From: Halobacillus sp. Marseille-Q1614
Lineage (GTDB): Bacteria > Bacillota > Bacilli > Bacillales > Halobacillaceae
Assembly: GCF_902809865.1 (NCBI RefSeq)
Contig: NZ_CADDWH010000001.1
Coordinates: forward strand, 186,001 to 250,000
DNA length: 64,000 bases
Reading direction: 5' to 3'
A program made the position numbers and the translations under genes. Position 1 is the stretch's first letter. Each line of letters starts with the position of its first letter. Shown here in pieces: positions 16,373 through 26,228 of this stretch. Below the pieces are notes generated by a model that saw only the letters and a program-made list of their open reading frames with translations, had not been told where the DNA came from and ran no database searches.

Positions 16373-17140
16373 ATGAAGTGTCCACAATGTCAAAACGAAC
16401 AGTCATCAGGAAATTTTTGTGGAGTTTGCGGAAGTGCGTTGTCTGGTGAAGTCGTAGCTTCACAATCAACCGCTCTTGTGACGGTGGAACAGGGAAGTAA
16501 AGATTCGGCCGGAAAGATGAAGATGTACTGGGATAATTCGCTTCTATTTTTAAAACAGCCGCTCGAAGCTTTTCGTGTGTCTGAATCAGGATTTGCCCAA
16601 GGGGTGGCAACTTTACTGCTTTATACGCTCGCTTTCAGTTTAAGTATCTATTTCCTTGCGAACTCTCTTATTAAAGTGATGACTTTCGGCTTTGGAGAGC
16701 CAGAGAGGCTTCCTTTTTTTGAAACGAGTTCGAAGATATTTATTTATTCATTTGTCGGTGTTGTGCTCAGTCTTGCTGCTATTATGATTGTTTCTAAACT
16801 TATGAAGCTGACGCTCAATGACCGGGAAATCGTTGCACAGTATGGAGCGTTGATAACACCTTTCTTCCTTGTTAACTTAATCGCTGTATTGTTTGCATTA
16901 AGCGGCACGGTCACGGCTACTTTGGTTTTGCTTGGAGCGTCGCTGTCTTATGCACTGTACTTCGTCCCGGTTCTTTTTATCTTCAATCATGGGTTTAACA
17001 GCCAGTCTCGTTCCTACGCTTTTTATGGAGCGGTTGGCACGAGTATCATTATTTCATTCCTTACTTATTTCTTCTGGAAGTGGATGCTGATTGAGAAAAT
17101 CGATCAGATCGATTCGTTCTTTAGCGGCTTCTATTTTTAA
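16373..17140 (+). CDS. Zinc-ribbon integral membrane protein
   Basis: 255 residues. An N-terminal zinc ribbon with four Cys (MKCPQCQNEQSSGNFCGVCGSAL) is followed by a ~40-residue linker and about five membrane helices, resembling Yip1-type or YvbJ-neighbour proteins. I use ATG 16373, with AAAGGATGG upstream, rather than the frame opening at 16334. The next gene starts 18 bp later and also begins with a zinc ribbon, so the two probably form a cell-envelope pair. Exact role unknown. Confidence 0.75.
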   Translation: MKCPQCQNEQSSGNFCGVCGSALSGEVVASQSTALVTVEQGSKDSAGKMKMYWDNSLLFLKQPLEAFRVSESGFAQGVATLLLYTLAFSLSIYFLANSLIKVMTFGFGEPERLPFFETSSKIFIYSFVGVVLSLAAIMIVSKLMKLTLNDREIVAQYGALITPFFLVNLIAVLFALSGTVTATLVLLGASLSYALYFVPVLFIFNHGFNSQSRSYAFYGAVGTSIIISFLTYFFWKWMLIEKIDQIDSFFSGFYF

Positions 17141-17158
17141 AAAAGGAGAGAAGAATTA

Positions 17159-18580
17159 TTGGAGTACTGCACAGCATGCGGTCATTCTTTAAATAACGGA
17201 AACACTTTCTGCATAAATTGCGGGGCTAAACAGACAGACCACCATCCGCCTTCGCGGCAAGTTCGAGCCTCCAAGAAACCTATGAAAAAAGGAACGAAGA
17301 CAGCGATCTGGTTTGTGGCAGCGGCCGTTATTTTGATATTCAGCGCTCACCAGATCATTTCTTCTAAAATTGATCCGATGAAAACCATAAAAGCGATGGA
17401 TCGGGCGATGACAACATTCGATGCGGATCACTTTTTCACGCATGTGAAGCTTGATAAAGAAGCGTTATTAATTAAAAGCGAATATTTGGGATATATCGAT
17501 GGGGAAGGATGGGAAGAAATTCGCGGTCAATTAGAAGACATAATGGATGGAAAAAAGGGTGAAAACTTTTCAGTTACAGATGAAGACGGCAGTGAATTTT
17601 TTCAAGTGAAAAAGAAGCCGTTCCTGCTTGGTATCTATGATACTTATGAAATTCATGCCACGCCCCAGCAAATAAAAGCAGTGACAAATTTAAATCCGGC
17701 TACCCTTGAAATGGGGGGTAAATCAGCAGAGATGAAAGGGGACACGGAAGTAGTATTTAAAGCATATCCAGGTGCTTACGAGCTTCAAGGATTTTACGAA
17801 AATGAGTTTGGTGAAATCGGTTATGAAGAAACGGTGTTTATTGAATCCAATGCTGAGCATCTATCAGACGTCTCTCTGTATTTCCCAGATGAAATCTATA
17901 CAATTGAAACCGACAAGCCGGATGCCGTTCTATTTATCAATGGAAAAAATACAGGGAAATCACTAAGTGAATTCGAAGAGCTTGGTCCTTTTCCAGAAGA
18001 TGAAGAAGTCTGGATGCATGCCGAATGGACCGATGAGAATGGAGAAGTACAGCGAAGCGAAGAGATCAGCCAGTACTATGTGTATCGCGGGACACTCACC
18101 TTTTGGTTTGACTCGTATGAGTATGACTTTGATTATGAGGATGATGCATTTCTGGAAGAGCCGCAGGTGACTGAAGAAGTGACCGTAGATGTGGATAAAT
18201 TTACAGCCGAGGAGGCTGGTCAATACGTTCTTGCCTTCAGAGATTCTTATGAAGCTGCCTTACATGAAGCTGACTATAGTTATATCGCCACTTTCTTAGA
18301 TGAAGGCAGTGACGCAGCGCTTGAACTGGAAGATTACTTGATGGAAATTGAGGGTCAGGGGTTTGAGTTCATTTTTCAAGTTAACGAGGTAATAGAGGCA
18401 GAGCAGACTGATGAGAATACGTATGATGTGCAGACGAATGAAGAGTTTGTATTTGTTGCTCAGGATGGAAAAGAAACTTACTATGTCCGAGTGAAAGACT
18501 ACACGCTTACTAACACGGAGGATGGACTGAAGATTACGAACATCGACATCAATGAAACCGAAAGAAAGGAAGAGGGATAA
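17159..18580 (+). CDS. TcaA/YvbJ-like membrane-anchored zinc-ribbon protein
   Basis: 473 residues, TTG start with AAAAGGAG upstream. The zinc ribbon is MEYCTACGHSLNNGNTFCINCG, then a basic linker and one membrane helix (TAIWFVAAAVILIFSAHQII, ~43-62). The long, acidic extracellular part holds two or three TcaA-type domains and a C-terminal NTF2-like domain (FRDSYEAALHEADYSYIATFLDEG onward). S. aureus TcaA affects glycopeptide susceptibility and B. subtilis YvbJ is its relative; both are envelope proteins. No catalytic residues are expected. Family call good, function inferred. Confidence 0.8.
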   Translation: MEYCTACGHSLNNGNTFCINCGAKQTDHHPPSRQVRASKKPMKKGTKTAIWFVAAAVILIFSAHQIISSKIDPMKTIKAMDRAMTTFDADHFFTHVKLDKEALLIKSEYLGYIDGEGWEEIRGQLEDIMDGKKGENFSVTDEDGSEFFQVKKKPFLLGIYDTYEIHATPQQIKAVTNLNPATLEMGGKSAEMKGDTEVVFKAYPGAYELQGFYENEFGEIGYEETVFIESNAEHLSDVSLYFPDEIYTIETDKPDAVLFINGKNTGKSLSEFEELGPFPEDEEVWMHAEWTDENGEVQRSEEISQYYVYRGTLTFWFDSYEYDFDYEDDAFLEEPQVTEEVTVDVDKFTAEEAGQYVLAFRDSYEAALHEADYSYIATFLDEGSDAALELEDYLMEIEGQGFEFIFQVNEVIEAEQTDENTYDVQTNEEFVFVAQDGKETYYVRVKDYTLTNTEDGLKITNIDINETERKEEG

Positions 18581-18600
18581 AAGTCCTTCTCTTTTTTTTT
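18571..18600 (+). terminator. Probable terminator after the TcaA-like gene
   Basis: AGAGGGA (18571-18577) pairs with TCCTTCT (18584-18590, one G-U), followed by a long T tract. Short stem. Confidence 0.55.
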
Positions 18601-18609
18601 GTTTTTTTC

Positions 18610-18679
18610 GGTACCTGGTACTCAAAAGGAGAGCAGTTTTACCAGGTACCGCAGGTCTGAATCTATGTACCTGGTACCC
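18610..18679 (+). repeat. GGTACC-type intergenic repeat, copy 2 (triple)
   Basis: Three half or whole palindromes: GGTACCTGGTAC (18610-18621), ACCAGGTACC (18641-18650) and GTACCTGGTACCC (18667-18679). The first two are inverted and can pair. Confidence 0.75.
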
Positions 18680-18783
18680 GTAACAGCCCTGTCATAAAAA
18701 GTTAACGAAAAAGTAAGAGTGAAAACTGTTAAAAAAGGTAATAAGCATTATAGTGGAAAATTAATAGGGTGAGGGGGATGGGA

Positions 18784-19716
18784 ATGAAAGGAATTATTTT
18801 AGCAGGAGGCAGTGGATCGAGGCTGTCACCAAGTACACTCAGTGTAAACAAGCATTTGCTGGCGGTGTTTGACAAGCCGATGATTTACTATCCTTTATCT
18901 GTTTTAATGCTGGGCGGGATTAAAGATATTTTAATTATCTGTGCCCCTGATGATGTGAGCCGATTTAAAGGACTGCTGGGCAATGGTGAGTCTTTAGGAA
19001 TTTCTATTACCTATGAGGTACAGGAAAATCCAAACGGCATACCGGAAGCGCTCATAATTGGAGAAGAATTTATCGGCCGCGATGACGTCACGTTAATTCT
19101 CGGGGATAACATTTTTTATGGCCAAGGATTTACGACACTGCTTCGTAAAGCCATTCAGGATCATAAGCATGCGACGGTATTTGGATATCGCGTTAAAGAT
19201 CCGGAACGATTTGGAGTTGTAGAATTTGATGAAAACAAAAAAGTGGTCTCCTTAGAAGAGAAACCGAATGATCCTAAATCGGATTTTGCGGTGACCGGGC
19301 TTTATATTTACGATCATCGCGCCGTAGATATTGCGAAGCGGCTTTCTCCCTCAGGGCGTGGAGAGCTTGAGATTACCGACCTGAATAAACAGTATTTAGC
19401 GATGGACGAGCTTGATGTTCAGCTTCTTGGGCGCGGGTTTGCCTGGATGGATGCAGGCACTCACGAGTCGCTATTTGAAGCGTCTGAATTTGTGAAAAAT
19501 ATTCAGCAGCGGCAAGGCTTCAAGCTCGCGTGTATTGAAGAGATTGCCTACTACCTGGGCAATATCGATAAGCAGGAGCTCCGGGAGATTGGAAAGTTTA
19601 TGTCCAAAACGGACTATGGCCAATATTTAATAGATATTGCCAATAGAAAGCATATTGAACAATACTGGGATGAGATGGACAGCCATCCGATGTTAGAGGT
19701 GAGTAAGTATGAATAA
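18784..19716 (+). CDS. rmlA: Glucose-1-phosphate thymidylyltransferase
   Basis: 310 residues. Joins dTTP and glucose-1-phosphate to give dTDP-glucose. The nucleotide-binding start is [17 protein letters not shown], then [17 protein letters not shown], the LGDNIFYG metal segment, and [12 protein letters not shown] near residue 222. About 20 residues longer than typical RmlA at the C-terminus. ATG 18784 with GTGAGGGGG upstream is the best of several starts. First gene of the glycan cassette; its stop overlaps rmlB by 8 bp. Confidence 0.93.
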   Translation: MKGIILAGGSGSRLSPSTLSVNKHLLAVFDKPMIYYPLSVLMLGGIKDILIICAPDDVSRFKGLLGNGESLGISITYEVQENPNGIPEALIIGEEFIGRDDVTLILGDNIFYGQGFTTLLRKAIQDHKHATVFGYRVKDPERFGVVEFDENKKVVSLEEKPNDPKSDFAVTGLYIYDHRAVDIAKRLSPSGRGELEITDLNKQYLAMDELDVQLLGRGFAWMDAGTHESLFEASEFVKNIQQRQGFKLACIEEIAYYLGNIDKQELREIGKFMSKTDYGQYLIDIANRKHIEQYWDEMDSHPMLEVSKYE

Positions 19717-20731
19717 GCGATATCTTTTAGTAACAGGGGGAGCCGGTTTTATCGGTTCGAATTTTATAAACTATTATTGTAAAAAATACCCGGATGCCGC
19801 GCTTTTGAACGTTGATAAATTAACGTACGCCGGGTCATTATCCAACGTTTCAAATCTCGAACACTATGAAAACTACCAATTCGTTCAAGGCGATATTGCA
19901 GATGCTGCTTTTGTGGACCGCTTATTCAATGATTATCCGATTGATGGCGTGATCAATTTCGCTGCCGAGTCTCATGTTGACCGGTCGATTGAAGATGCAC
20001 GTTCTTTTATCGAAACGAATGTTTTAGGAACTCAGGTTCTGCTGCAGACTGCAAAGCGCGACTGGGAAATGCGCGGAAAGCTCAAAGAAAATCGATTTCA
20101 TCAAATTTCAACTGATGAAGTGTATGGTTCCTTAGATACTGATGGAAAGTTCCATGAACATACCCCTTATGATCCGCGAAATCCATACAGTGCATCAAAA
20201 GCAGGGGCGAATTTACTCGTAAAAAGCTTCGGGCATACATACGGGATGAATATTGTCATCTCGAGCAGTTCAAACAACTATGGCCCGCGGCAGCACGAGG
20301 AAAAATTGATTCCTACGATAATTTCCAACGCTCTTAAACAGCAGCCGATCCCGATTTATGGAGACGGAGAAAATATAAGAGACTGGCTGTATGTTGAAGA
20401 CCACTGCAGGGCACTGGACTTTATTTACCACGGCGGCCAAGCGATGGAAAGCTACAATGTCGGCGGTGGAAATGAATTGAAAAACATTGAGCTCGCTGGT
20501 GAAATCTGTGAGATTTTAGATCAAACCTGTCCGCAGGAAAAAGGAGAGCTTAACAGTTATAAAGAATTAATTACCTTTACAGAAGACCGTCTTGGACATG
20601 ATCGCAGATATGCGGTAGATGATACTAAATTGAGAAATTCATTGGGATGGCAGCCGGAAGTTACGATCGAGCAAGGATTACAAGAAACCGTAAATTGGTA
20701 TGTAAGGCAATGGGCACAGCCAAGCCGGTAA
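19709..20731 (+). CDS. rmlB: dTDP-glucose 4,6-dehydratase
   Basis: 340 residues, extended SDR. NAD-binding [10 protein letters not shown] is at ~10, [11 protein letters not shown], catalytic STDEVYG near 133, and the Tyr-Lys pair in YSASKAG near 160. Produces dTDP-4-keto-6-deoxyglucose, the substrate needed by the aminotransferase at 22719. rmlC and rmlD, which would lead to rhamnose, are absent here, so the intermediate is probably diverted to an amino sugar. Confidence 0.94.
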   Translation: MNKRYLLVTGGAGFIGSNFINYYCKKYPDAALLNVDKLTYAGSLSNVSNLEHYENYQFVQGDIADAAFVDRLFNDYPIDGVINFAAESHVDRSIEDARSFIETNVLGTQVLLQTAKRDWEMRGKLKENRFHQISTDEVYGSLDTDGKFHEHTPYDPRNPYSASKAGANLLVKSFGHTYGMNIVISSSSNNYGPRQHEEKLIPTIISNALKQQPIPIYGDGENIRDWLYVEDHCRALDFIYHGGQAMESYNVGGGNELKNIELAGEICEILDQTCPQEKGELNSYKELITFTEDRLGHDRRYAVDDTKLRNSLGWQPEVTIEQGLQETVNWYVRQWAQPSR

Positions 20732-21669
20732 TTTCAGTCGTTGTACCTATTTATGGCTGCCGCTCCTGTTTACGTGAATTATGTAACCGTGTCCGAGCAA
20801 CGATTGCAGATATACCAGCTGATTATGAAATCCTATTGGTCAATGATTCAAGCCCTGATCATGCTTGGAAAACGATCACCGAATTAGCCGGTGAGGATCC
20901 CCTGATCAGAGGCATTGATTTAGCGAGGAACTTTGGTCAGCACTATGCGATTACAGCAGGTCTAGATCATACGACAGGAGACTGGGTCGTCGTTATGGAC
21001 TGTGACTTACAAGACCGTCCTGAGGAAATCGCTGCGCTTTTTCAAAAGGCTCAGGAAGGCTATGAAGTTGTGTTTGCCAAAAGAGTCGTGCGCCGGGACA
21101 GTTGGTTGAAACGTATGTCCTCAAAGGCTTTTTACCGTGTATATGACTACTTTACCGGCCATGTTTCTGATCACACTGTGGCGAACTTCAGTATTGCCCA
21201 TAAAAAGGTGATAAAAGGCTTCAGGCAGATGCGGGAGCAGAGCCGTCTATATCCGCTTTTTCTTCAATGGATGGGGTACAAGACAGCGAGTATTGTAGTC
21301 GAGCACAAAGAACGAGGCGAGGGAAAGTCCTCGTATAATTTGAAAAAACTGATCACTTTAGCGACAGATACTATCATCGCCCAGTCAAACAAACCTTTAC
21401 GATTATCGATTCAAATAGGCTTTTTTATATCGCTCGGTTCATTTTTATATGGAATGTACCTGTTTCTCAGATATTTCTTTATGGATGAGCATGTTCAAGG
21501 CTGGACAAGTGTGATGGTGAGTATGTATTTCATCGCGGGTCTGATGTTTTTCAACTTCGGAATTATCGGGCTCTACATCGGAAAAGTTTTCAATGAAGCC
21601 AAAGGAAGACCGCTTTACCTGATTCGCGAACAGATAAATGAAAAGGAAGCGGCGAAGGATCGGAGATGA
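20710..21669 (+). CDS. GT2 glycosyltransferase, GtrB/undecaprenyl-phosphate type
   Basis: 319 residues. The GT-A domain begins [27 protein letters not shown] and the metal site MDCDLQDRPEEI follow, and RGEGKSSYNLKKL comes before two C-terminal membrane helices (~230-290). This architecture is that of GtrB/PglX-like enzymes that load a sugar onto undecaprenyl phosphate at the inner face of the membrane. The frame opens at 20647, but ATG 20710, overlapping the rmlB end by 22 bp, gives the correct N-terminus. Confidence 0.88.
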   Translation: MGTAKPVISVVVPIYGCRSCLRELCNRVRATIADIPADYEILLVNDSSPDHAWKTITELAGEDPLIRGIDLARNFGQHYAITAGLDHTTGDWVVVMDCDLQDRPEEIAALFQKAQEGYEVVFAKRVVRRDSWLKRMSSKAFYRVYDYFTGHVSDHTVANFSIAHKKVIKGFRQMREQSRLYPLFLQWMGYKTASIVVEHKERGEGKSSYNLKKLITLATDTIIAQSNKPLRLSIQIGFFISLGSFLYGMYLFLRYFFMDEHVQGWTSVMVSMYFIAGLMFFNFGIIGLYIGKVFNEAKGRPLYLIREQINEKEAAKDRR

Positions 21670-21673
21670 TTTT

Positions 21674-22354
21674 GTGACGGAATATTTGCGTCCCACTCCC
21701 TGGGATGTCCGGAATTTTCATATCGATACATTTGAAGTAACCAGTATGGAGGAAGAGGCGCTTGCGCAAACCGAAGAGCGTAAAGGCCATTACACGATAA
21801 AAATAGATCCGCTTTCAAACCCAAAGCGTCTGTTAGACAGCGGGTTTTACTATGTGGATACGTTAATTGAACCCGTCTGTAAAGCGGAAAAGCTATTAAA
21901 CTTCGATCAGGAAGGTATCACGATAGAAGAGAGATATAACCTGAACACCGTTTTGGAGATTGCTGAAAAAACCTTCCATCATGGCCGGTTTCACCGTGAT
22001 TTTAATATTCCAAATGAACAGGCGGATAAAAGGTACATGAACTGGACGAAGGATTTAATTGAGAAAGAGCAAGTCTATGCATTAAATGTTCAAGGTGAAA
22101 CAGCCGGTTTTTATGGGTTTGAAAAGGATAAAGTCCTCCTGCTTGGAATGAGCAGGAAATATCGTGGAAAAGGGCTGGCGAGGCCGTTTTTAAGCGCAGC
22201 CTGCCAAAAGCAACTGATTGAATCAGGAAGTGAGGAGCTAACGACATCTATTTCGGCAGCCAATGTGGCTTCTCTCAATTTGTTTTATTCCCTCGGATAT
22301 CGCCTGCGTACAACAAAAGACGTTTATCACAAGCTCAATCGGCTGGGCGGGTGA
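21674..22354 (+). CDS. GNAT N-acetyltransferase, sugar-nucleotide amine type
   Basis: About 226 residues. The C-terminal half holds the acetyl-CoA fold: LLGMSRKYRGKGLARPFLSAACQ (R/Q-x-x-G-x-G/A loop) and SAANVASLNLFYSLGYRLRTT. This is close in plan to WecD, which acetylates dTDP-fucosamine. GTG 21674 with CGGAG upstream is preferred to the upstream frame start. Lying between the glycosyltransferase and the aminotransferase, it probably N-acetylates the 4-amino sugar made by that enzyme. Confidence 0.8.
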   Translation: MTEYLRPTPWDVRNFHIDTFEVTSMEEEALAQTEERKGHYTIKIDPLSNPKRLLDSGFYYVDTLIEPVCKAEKLLNFDQEGITIEERYNLNTVLEIAEKTFHHGRFHRDFNIPNEQADKRYMNWTKDLIEKEQVYALNVQGETAGFYGFEKDKVLLLGMSRKYRGKGLARPFLSAACQKQLIESGSEELTTSISAANVASLNLFYSLGYRLRTTKDVYHKLNRLGG

Positions 22355-22357
22355 CGT

Positions 22358-22714
22358 ATGGGATACGTATATATTTTCGGAACAATCTTTTTCACCGTAT
22401 ACGGCCAGTTAATTTTAAAATGGAAAATTGATCAATATGGAGGACTGCCTCTTTTATGGAAAGATAAATTCATCTTTCTGCTGCAGCTGCTTCTTAACCC
22501 ATTTATATTATCCGGCTTCTTATCAGCTTTTGTCGCATCTATTTTCTGGATGGCAGCGATGACAAAGTTTGATATCAGCTATGCCTACCCGTTTATGAGC
22601 CTGTCATTTGTGCTTGTTTTTGTACTATCCGTTTTTCTTTTTGGAGAACCGATGACATTTAAAAAGGTTATGGGCATCTCCTTGATCGTAGCAGGAATTA
22701 TTGTAATGAGGTGA
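22358..22714 (+). CDS. Small EamA/SMR-type membrane protein, putative lipid-sugar flippase
   Basis: 118 residues with four predicted helices. It has an SMR/EamA-like end (FVLSVFLFGEPMTFKKVMGISLIVAGIIV) and FDISYAYPFMSLSFVLVF in helix 3. ArnE/ArnF and related proteins of this size flip undecaprenyl-linked aminosugars. In this cassette it takes the place GtrA holds in serotype-conversion clusters. Overlaps none of its neighbours but is only 3-4 bp from each. Confidence 0.75.
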   Translation: MGYVYIFGTIFFTVYGQLILKWKIDQYGGLPLLWKDKFIFLLQLLLNPFILSGFLSAFVASIFWMAAMTKFDISYAYPFMSLSFVLVFVLSVFLFGEPMTFKKVMGISLIVAGIIVMR

Positions 22715-22718
22715 TCTG

Positions 22719-23849
22719 ATGATTCCATTTAACCGCCCCTGTGTCGTCGGGGGCGAAGAAGAACTAATCAAAGAAGCTGTAGTCAATGCCAAGCTGTCGG
22801 GAAATGGACCATTCGATAAAAAATGCACCGCCTGGCTTGAAGATCGATTAGACTGTACACGTGCTTTTATGACACCGTCATGTACTGCTGCTCTGGAAAT
22901 GGCGGCTATTTTAACAGAAGCAGGGCCGGGCGATGAAGTCATAATGCCTTCATACACGTTCGTTTCAACAGCCAATGCATTTGCTTTAAGAGGAGCTGAA
23001 ATTCGCTTCGTCGATATTGAAGAAAAAACGCTCAATATCTCACCTAAGCAAATTGAACAGGCGATTACTCCGCGAACAAAAGTGATTGTTGTCGTTCATT
23101 ATGCCGGAGTGTCATGCGAGATGGATGAGATTATGAGGATAGCTGAAGAGCATGGACTTTGGGTCATTGAAGATGCGGCCCAGGCGTTAACAAGTACTTA
23201 TAAAGGAAAGCCTTTAGGTACAATCGGCCATTTAGGCACCTTCAGTTTTCATGAGACGAAAAATTACACATGCGGTGAAGGGGGGACGCTGATCGTCAAC
23301 CACCAGCCATTGATTGAGAGGGCGGAAATGGTTCAGGAAAAAGGAACGAACCGAGCCCAGTTCTCCCGGGGAATGGTTGATAAATATACGTGGCGCGACC
23401 TCGGCTCCTCCTATCTCCTAAGCGAGCTTAACTCGGCTTATCTTTTTCAGCAGTTTAAAAATATTGATCAGATTAATAAAGATCGCATGGAAAGATGGAA
23501 TCAATATAGGGACGATCTGCAGGAAGTTACCGCGATCCCAGAAATAGAAGGTCCCTTTATACCGGAACAAATCGAACATAATGCCCATATGTTTTATTTG
23601 AAATGCAGAGATGAGCAGGAACGAGCCGATCTTATCGGTTATTTAAAAGAAAATGATGTAATGGCTGTTCCGCATTACGTGCCGCTTCACTCTTCCCATG
23701 CAGGAGAACAGTTTGGTACGTTTATAGGAAAAGACAATTTTACAACGCGGGAAAGCGAACGAATTGTCCGGCTGCCTTTATATTATGGAATTACAGAAGA
23801 GGATGTCCGTCATGTGGTCAAATACGTTCAGATATTTTATCAAGCATAG
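22719..23849 (+). CDS. DegT/DnrJ/EryC1 aminotransferase, dTDP-4-amino-4,6-dideoxy sugar (WecE/RffA-like)
   Basis: 376 residues. PLP-dependent; the Schiff-base Lys is in FSFHETKNYTCGEGG near residue 181, with EDAAQAL near 153 and PSYTFVSTANAFALRGAEIRFVDIEE near 70. This variant (HETKN-TCGEGG) is typical of WecE-type enzymes that convert dTDP-4-keto-6-deoxyglucose to a 4-amino sugar. It supplies the substrate of the GNAT enzyme at 21674. Starts GTGATCTGATG, 4 bp after the flippase stop. Confidence 0.88.
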   Translation: MIPFNRPCVVGGEEELIKEAVVNAKLSGNGPFDKKCTAWLEDRLDCTRAFMTPSCTAALEMAAILTEAGPGDEVIMPSYTFVSTANAFALRGAEIRFVDIEEKTLNISPKQIEQAITPRTKVIVVVHYAGVSCEMDEIMRIAEEHGLWVIEDAAQALTSTYKGKPLGTIGHLGTFSFHETKNYTCGEGGTLIVNHQPLIERAEMVQEKGTNRAQFSRGMVDKYTWRDLGSSYLLSELNSAYLFQQFKNIDQINKDRMERWNQYRDDLQEVTAIPEIEGPFIPEQIEHNAHMFYLKCRDEQERADLIGYLKENDVMAVPHYVPLHSSHAGEQFGTFIGKDNFTTRESERIVRLPLYYGITEEDVRHVVKYVQIFYQA

Positions 23850-25503
23850 ATGGATCGTACTTTCATGTGCGGTCCTGTTTCTATATTTACTACCCTATTA
23901 CGCGTTGGGCGGGGATACCCACATTCGCGTGCATGATAATCTCGATTCCAACATCGTTTGGTATAAAATGCTCGCCGAAAGCGGACAGATTTTTGCCGGC
24001 CCCGACGCCACTCTGCCTAACGTAATCAACGGGCTGCCAAGAAGTGCGCTCCCTTCTGCGTTAGACGGCGTTCTATGGCTACATGTGTGGTTTGGTCCAA
24101 TGAGTGCCTATATCATCAGCCAGACGATTATGAGAATCGGCGCGTTCTTTGGCATGTATCTATTATTAAGCCGTTTCGTCATTCCAGAAAATAAAAGAAA
24201 ATGGATCACAGCGGGGGTTTCACTCTCTTTTGCCATGCTTCCGTTTTGGCCGTCCGGTGTATTGACGGTTGCTGGCCTGCCATTAGCTTTTTATCTGTTT
24301 TTAACCATTCGGAAAAAAGGAAAACAAACGCCACGGTATATTTGGCTGGCATTAGCCGTTATTCCGTTTTTCTCAAATTTCATCTTAACCTTTATTTTCT
24401 TCCTCGGAATTATGGGAGCCCTCTGGCTGGTGGAATGGATACGGAAAAAACAATTTAATGCCCCTTTTTTTATTGCAATTGCCGGTATGACCATGCTTTA
24501 TGTCGTGAAAAATTATTTGTTGATCTACACGATGTTCATAGATTCCTCGTTCACATCGCACCGTGAGGAAAATGATCTCGGCCATAAAGACATCTCCGAA
24601 ACGATTGAGCTGTTCGAAAAGAATTTTTTGTACGGACATACCCATGATGAGGCAATTCAGACGCCTTACGTCATACTGGTGATCATCGCCGCATTGTTTA
24701 TCGCAATGCTTCGGGGAGGCTATCCGACCCGGCTTGTACTGATGTTTAGCTCCATCCCGGTTCTCTCTCTATGGTATGCCTTTTGGTACTGGGAAGGCTT
24801 GAGGCTGCTTAAAGACAACATGGGTCTGTTTAACAGCTTCAACTTTGCCCGTATTCACTTTTTTGACCCGATGCTGTGGTATTTATGTTTTGCTCTGGCA
24901 CTTGTCATTATAGCCAGGCAGGTAAAAGGCAGCCAGCTGATCGCCGCCGTTTTAATTGTTATGCAATGCTGGAATGTCTATCAACTTAAGGAAGAAACGA
25001 AGTATGGCGAGTTCAATACCCCGACGTTTAACGAGTTTTATTCGACAGAGCTTTTTGATCAGATTCAAGCCTATATCGGAGAAGATCCTTCCGAGTACCG
25101 TGTTGTCAGTGTCGCTATGCACCCAACGATTCCACAATACAACGGTTTTTATACCCTGGATACTTACAACAACACCTATCCGTTAGAGTATAAACATAAA
25201 TTCCGGGAAGTCATCGCTCCTGAACTTGAGAAAAGCCCCAAATTAAAAAATTACTACGACACGTGGGGCGGAAGGGCCTATGTCTATTCCAGTGAACTAG
25301 GCAAAAAATATATGTTTAAAAAGAGCAGTGATAAAACGATTGAAGAGCTATTAATAAATACTCAGGCGTTAAAAGGATTAGGAGGAGAATATGTCCTCGC
25401 AGGGCTGCCAATTGAAAACTACGAAGAAATCGGGCTGTCATTAGAGAAATCCTTTGAAACTGAGGATTCACCATGGAGGATTTATTTATATAGCGTGAAG
25501 TAA
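23812..25503 (+). CDS. Large polytopic membrane protein, putative GT-C glycosyltransferase
   Basis: 563 residues from ATG 23812, inside the end of the aminotransferase gene (38-bp overlap, GAGGATG ahead). There are about 11-12 membrane helices; the first extracytoplasmic loop has acidic motifs (GGDTHIRVHDNLDSNIVWYK) like the Asp pair of GT-C enzymes. A ~170-residue C-terminal outer domain begins near NGFYTLDTYNN. By position it is the GtrC analogue that would transfer the sugar from undecaprenyl phosphate to a wall polymer on the outer face. Family not recognised with certainty. Confidence 0.7.
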   Translation: MWSNTFRYFIKHRWIVLSCAVLFLYLLPYYALGGDTHIRVHDNLDSNIVWYKMLAESGQIFAGPDATLPNVINGLPRSALPSALDGVLWLHVWFGPMSAYIISQTIMRIGAFFGMYLLLSRFVIPENKRKWITAGVSLSFAMLPFWPSGVLTVAGLPLAFYLFLTIRKKGKQTPRYIWLALAVIPFFSNFILTFIFFLGIMGALWLVEWIRKKQFNAPFFIAIAGMTMLYVVKNYLLIYTMFIDSSFTSHREENDLGHKDISETIELFEKNFLYGHTHDEAIQTPYVILVIIAALFIAMLRGGYPTRLVLMFSSIPVLSLWYAFWYWEGLRLLKDNMGLFNSFNFARIHFFDPMLWYLCFALALVIIARQVKGSQLIAAVLIVMQCWNVYQLKEETKYGEFNTPTFNEFYSTELFDQIQAYIGEDPSEYRVVSVAMHPTIPQYNGFYTLDTYNNTYPLEYKHKFREVIAPELEKSPKLKNYYDTWGGRAYVYSSELGKKYMFKKSSDKTIEELLINTQALKGLGGEYVLAGLPIENYEEIGLSLEKSFETEDSPWRIYLYSVK

Positions 25504-25691
25504 ATGTAAATGGACCTAATAATTAAATAGCTAAAAGGAATTACAGCCTGGCAAGCAATAGTTTCATCCAGCCTATATGGTGAGAATTTCGGAATAAGCA
25601 TTATAGTATTTTTTGTTCAACTTCATCTCGTACTATGTCTCTTCCAACCAGATTGTGTTATTTTGATACCCATAAAGGAGGAAGGGAGAGG

Positions 25692-26225
25692 ATGAATGTG
25701 AAAAAATTGGCAAGCTTCTTTATATGCAGTCTTATGCTGTTAACTTTCAGCCCTATGCTCGAACGTGTTGAGGCGCATAAAGAGTCTGCAGCTATTGAAG
25801 ACAAGCAGCAGGAGCGGGAGCTCGTAAAAGAACTTGAAGAACATAGAATCACTGAACTTCATTTTGTAACTGGACTGGACGAAGAGTTATCAAGCAAACC
25901 AACATTCAATGAACAAATGAGCAAGACTCAAAGGTCAGCATCCGATGATGTGGGAGAGCAGATGCTTAAGAATCTTAATGCGACAGGAGAGAAGGAATGG
26001 AACAGCTCCGTCCAAGAATTTGCCCAGCAGCTGCCTATAGATGAGGAAGCAAAAGAAACGCTTGGAAATTATTTGAGCTACGATGCTGTGAAGGAAAATA
26101 TATCTTCTTCTCTCCATTCATCTAATGATTTAACTGAGGCTTTAACTCTATCCTTGAATGAAGAAGGTCTCCCAATCCCATTTGCAGAAATGATAGCAAG
26201 AACACTAGTATTCCTGCTTTATTAA
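25692..26225 (+). CDS. Secreted protein of unknown function
   Basis: 177 residues. A signal peptide is clear: MNVKKLASFFICSLMLLTFS, probable cleavage near VEA-HKE. The mature part is acidic and helical (KQQERELVKELEEHRITELHF; SVQEFAQQLPIDEEAKETLG) with a hydrophobic C-terminal end (MIARTLVFLLY). GGAGGAAGGGAGAGG lies before the ATG. An in-frame opening at 25635 is not needed. No domain recognised. It stands alone between the glycan cassette and the ethanolamine locus. Confidence 0.6.
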   Translation: MNVKKLASFFICSLMLLTFSPMLERVEAHKESAAIEDKQQERELVKELEEHRITELHFVTGLDEELSSKPTFNEQMSKTQRSASDDVGEQMLKNLNATGEKEWNSSVQEFAQQLPIDEEAKETLGNYLSYDAVKENISSSLHSSNDLTEALTLSLNEEGLPIPFAEMIARTLVFLLY

Positions 26226-26228
26226 ATT

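Noticed and set aside
18739..25606. Repeated string ATAAGCATTATAGT at about 18741 and 25593
   Set aside because: Two copies only, each containing a plausible -10 element (TATAGT). The -35 positions do not match well enough to call promoters.
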